Assembly: GCA_002432095.1 (NCBI GenBank)
Contig: DJFQ01000033.1
Coordinates: forward strand, 7,996 to 16,575
From: Marinagarivorans sp. UBA5868
GTDB lineage: Bacteria; Pseudomonadota; Gammaproteobacteria; Pseudomonadales; Cellvibrionaceae
Reading direction: 5' to 3'
DNA: 8,580 nucleotides
The translations under genes and the position numbers were made by a program. This document shows positions 7,017 to 8,580 of the stretch, one piece after another (positions within the stretch are counted from its first letter, which is position 1; every line of letters starts with the position of its first letter). A model generated the notes under the pieces. That model did no database searches. It had not been told where the DNA came from and saw only the letters and a program-made list of their open reading frames with translations.

Positions 7017-8279
7017 GTGAAATCCTCCACTTTTATTTTAGTTCTGGCGTTAATCGCTTGGGTGGGTGCGACAACCATCGCGGCACTTTCTGAAAGGTCG
7101 TATCGGTTGATGGAAGATGGCGGCATGCGCTCTCTTTACAATGACGGCGGCGCCGCTACGGCACTTAACTGGATTGATAAACGGCGACAGGGTTTTAGTT
7201 GCACACTTTTTCAATCCACCGGTATTCGTTTTTGCGGTATGAACGTGCAGCTTGGCGACGGCGTGCGCAAAGGCATCGACTTCAGCGATTTCAATAAACT
7301 GCGTCTGGAAGTGGAATATCGAGGACCTGCGGAAAAATTCCGCGTGTATTACCGCAACGGTATCCAAGATCCAAACATTAACGACAGCAAGTATCACGAA
7401 GTCACTATTCCCGTTCGCAAAGGCTCTTATATCTACGAAATTCCTTTCGATACCTTTGACGTCGCCGCCTGGTGGGTCGAGAGTCAGCAACTGGCAGATG
7501 AGCCGGAACATCGCGTCCCCTCCCGCGACAGCGTCGTTCATATCGGCTTTGATGTCGGCACTCCAATGGCGGTTGGCCAGCATTATTTCCACGCCACAAA
7601 TTTCACCGTCGTGGCCCCCTGGCTGGGCAAAGCCAATAGGATTTGGTGGGCCATAGGTTCACTGGTTTATTTTGTGGTGACGGGGCTGTTGTACAACTTT
7701 TTCCGTCTGCGAATCCAGCTCAAGGAACGCCACGACGAGATGTTCGGCCTGCTGAAAAAATTGCAGGAGGCCGATACCGAGTCCGCACACTTCAAACGTC
7801 TTTCCATGTACGACCCGCTGACCGGCCTGTTGAACCGCCGCGCAGCCCTGGATCTGGTGGAAGAATTTGCGCAACACAATTCCCTGACCGGCACTGCGTT
7901 GGTGGTATTGGATATCGATCACTTTAAACAGGTTAACGATACCCACGGTCATGAAGTTGGCGACGAAGTGCTTAAAGGGGTCAGCGCGGTGGTGCAGCAC
8001 GCGGTGCGTGAAGGCGACGCGGCGGTGCGCTGGGGCGGCGAAGAAATTGTGGTGATCTGTCCAAAAACCAATGCGGAGGGCGTTGTCCGTGTGGCGGAAA
8101 AGCTGCGCGCTGAAATCAAGCATCTGCGCTTCAGCGCTCCCGATCTCGCCATTACCGCCAGCTTCGGCGTTGCCAACATTCGCCAGGGCGAGAGTTTCAG
8201 CCAGGCACTCGGACGTGCTGACGAAGCGCTGTACGAAGCGAAGAAAAATGGCCGGGACCAAGTGCGCGGACAAAAATAA
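7017..8279 (+). CDS. Membrane-bound diguanylate cyclase with periplasmic beta-rich sensor domain
   Basis: 420 residues from a GTG at 7017. An in-frame TAA at 7008-7010 rules out an earlier start, and later ATGs would remove the first membrane helix; GGAG (7001-7004) is 12 bases upstream, farther than usual. Helix 1 (about 5-23) and helix 2 (about 209-229) enclose a periplasmic domain of about 180 residues. It has many alternating strands, such as KLRLEVEY, KFRVYYRNG, YHEVTIPV and VVHIGFDV, and a possible disulfide C62-C73. This pattern resembles a jelly-roll ligand- or carbohydrate-binding fold, but I cannot assign a family. A short coiled coil (about 232-262) leads to GGDEF: YDPLTGLLNRR (265-275), metal-site D299/D301, I-site REGD (331-334) and GGEEI (340-344). 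Catalysis, two GTP to cyclic-di-GMP, and feedback inhibition look intact; Ile replaces the usual Phe at the loop end. The gene follows the hairpin cluster and converges on the carbohydrate-binding gene. Confidence 0.93.
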   Translation: MKSSTFILVLALIAWVGATTIAALSERSYRLMEDGGMRSLYNDGGAATALNWIDKRRQGFSCTLFQSTGIRFCGMNVQLGDGVRKGIDFSDFNKLRLEVEYRGPAEKFRVYYRNGIQDPNINDSKYHEVTIPVRKGSYIYEIPFDTFDVAAWWVESQQLADEPEHRVPSRDSVVHIGFDVGTPMAVGQHYFHATNFTVVAPWLGKANRIWWAIGSLVYFVVTGLLYNFFRLRIQLKERHDEMFGLLKKLQEADTESAHFKRLSMYDPLTGLLNRRAALDLVEEFAQHNSLTGTALVVLDIDHFKQVNDTHGHEVGDEVLKGVSAVVQHAVREGDAAVRWGGEEIVVICPKTNAEGVVRVAEKLRAEIKHLRFSAPDLAITASFGVANIRQGESFSQALGRADEALYEAKKNGRDQVRGQK

Positions 8280-8417
8280 GCAGACAACCAACGCTGCACA
8301 AGCTAGCGCACCGCTTTGGTCGGCGAACGGATTAAAGGATTTTGCTATGGGCGCGAAGGATGCTCGGAATGCGCCGACGCAAACCAATCCCATCAGCGCA
8401 ACAAGACATTTTTATAA

Positions 8418-8580
8418 TCAGCCTTCGGGAACCTGTTCCGCAGTCAGCGTATCGACAAAATAGCTGACGGTTGGATGCTCGGCTTCCAGGTAAATGTACA
8501 CGCTTTCGGATTGGCTGATATTACCCGCAGTAAATGTCCCGGATATTTCCGTCCAGGAGGCATTTGTGGCAGAGCCAGAG
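8418..8580 (-). CDS. C-terminal end of a probable carbohydrate-binding module protein (5' part outside window)
   Basis: The frame is open from the right edge to a TGA at 8418-8420, giving the last 53 residues. The pattern W-T-E-I-S-G-T-F-T, then VYIYLEAE, then YFVDTLTAE is the end of a CBM4/9- or CBM22-type beta-sandwich, in which a Trp strand precedes the last strands and a (Y/F)-x-(V/L)-D-x-(L/V) strand closes the fold. Such modules are usually attached to xylanases, laminarinases or related secreted glycoside hydrolases and hold the enzyme on its polysaccharide. The catalytic part, if present, lies outside the window, so no enzyme is named. The gene converges on the diguanylate cyclase with 138 bp between the stop codons; that gap shows no clear terminator hairpin with a T-run on either strand. 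Confidence 0.7.
   Translation of the reverse strand, partial: SGSATNASWTEISGTFTAGNISQSESVYIYLEAEHPTVSYFVDTLTAEQVPEG

Noticed and set aside
8315..8390. TCGGCG/CGCCGA long-range repeat between the convergent genes as a shared terminator
   Set aside because: The arms are short and about 45 bases apart, with no T-run at either end.
7659..8393. A 244-codon minus-strand open frame
   Set aside because: It is antisense to the GGDEF region of the second cyclase and shows no protein family features.

Overview
The window looks like a chromosomal segment of a polysaccharide-degrading Gammaproteobacterium, possibly of the Cellvibrionaceae type. This is inferred from moderately high GC, a propeller hybrid sensor kinase with GGDEF output, and a carbohydrate-binding module at one end; no rRNA or marker gene is present to confirm it.

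Layout. The left half (1-4482, minus strand) is one very large gene that runs off the left edge. It encodes a signal peptide, fourteen propeller-blade motifs (probably two seven-bladed Reg_prop beta-propellers), a Y_Y_Y domain, one membrane helix, a histidine kinase core, a receiver and a GGDEF domain: a one-protein phosphorelay ending in a diguanylate cyclase. A 387-bp divergent intergenic region (4483-4869) with several short inverted repeats separates it from a plus-strand cluster. That cluster holds a cytochrome b561 (4870-5568), a RimJ/RimL-type GNAT acetyltransferase (5501-6091, overlapping the b561 gene by 68 bp) and a short type I signal peptidase (6113-6763). Next comes a 253-bp gap carrying a striking set of mutually exclusive hairpins (6791-6852), then a second membrane-bound diguanylate cyclase (7017-8279) with a periplasmic, apparently beta-rich sensor domain. 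Converging on it from the right edge is the C-terminal end of a probable CBM4/9- or CBM22-type carbohydrate-binding module (8418-8580, minus strand).

How the parts fit. Both signalling proteins have an extracytoplasmic sensor and a GGDEF domain with catalytic loop and RxxD inhibitory site intact, so the window encodes two separate extracellular inputs into cyclic-di-GMP. The CBM fragment, and the resemblance of the propeller kinase to the hybrid regulators that sense oligosaccharides in Bacteroidetes, suggest (inference) that carbohydrate sensing is linked to attachment or motility here. The b561/GNAT/signal peptidase genes are tightly spaced and probably co-transcribed, but their roles do not obviously relate to the flanking genes. 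No tRNA, rRNA, CRISPR array, insertion sequence or phage gene was seen.
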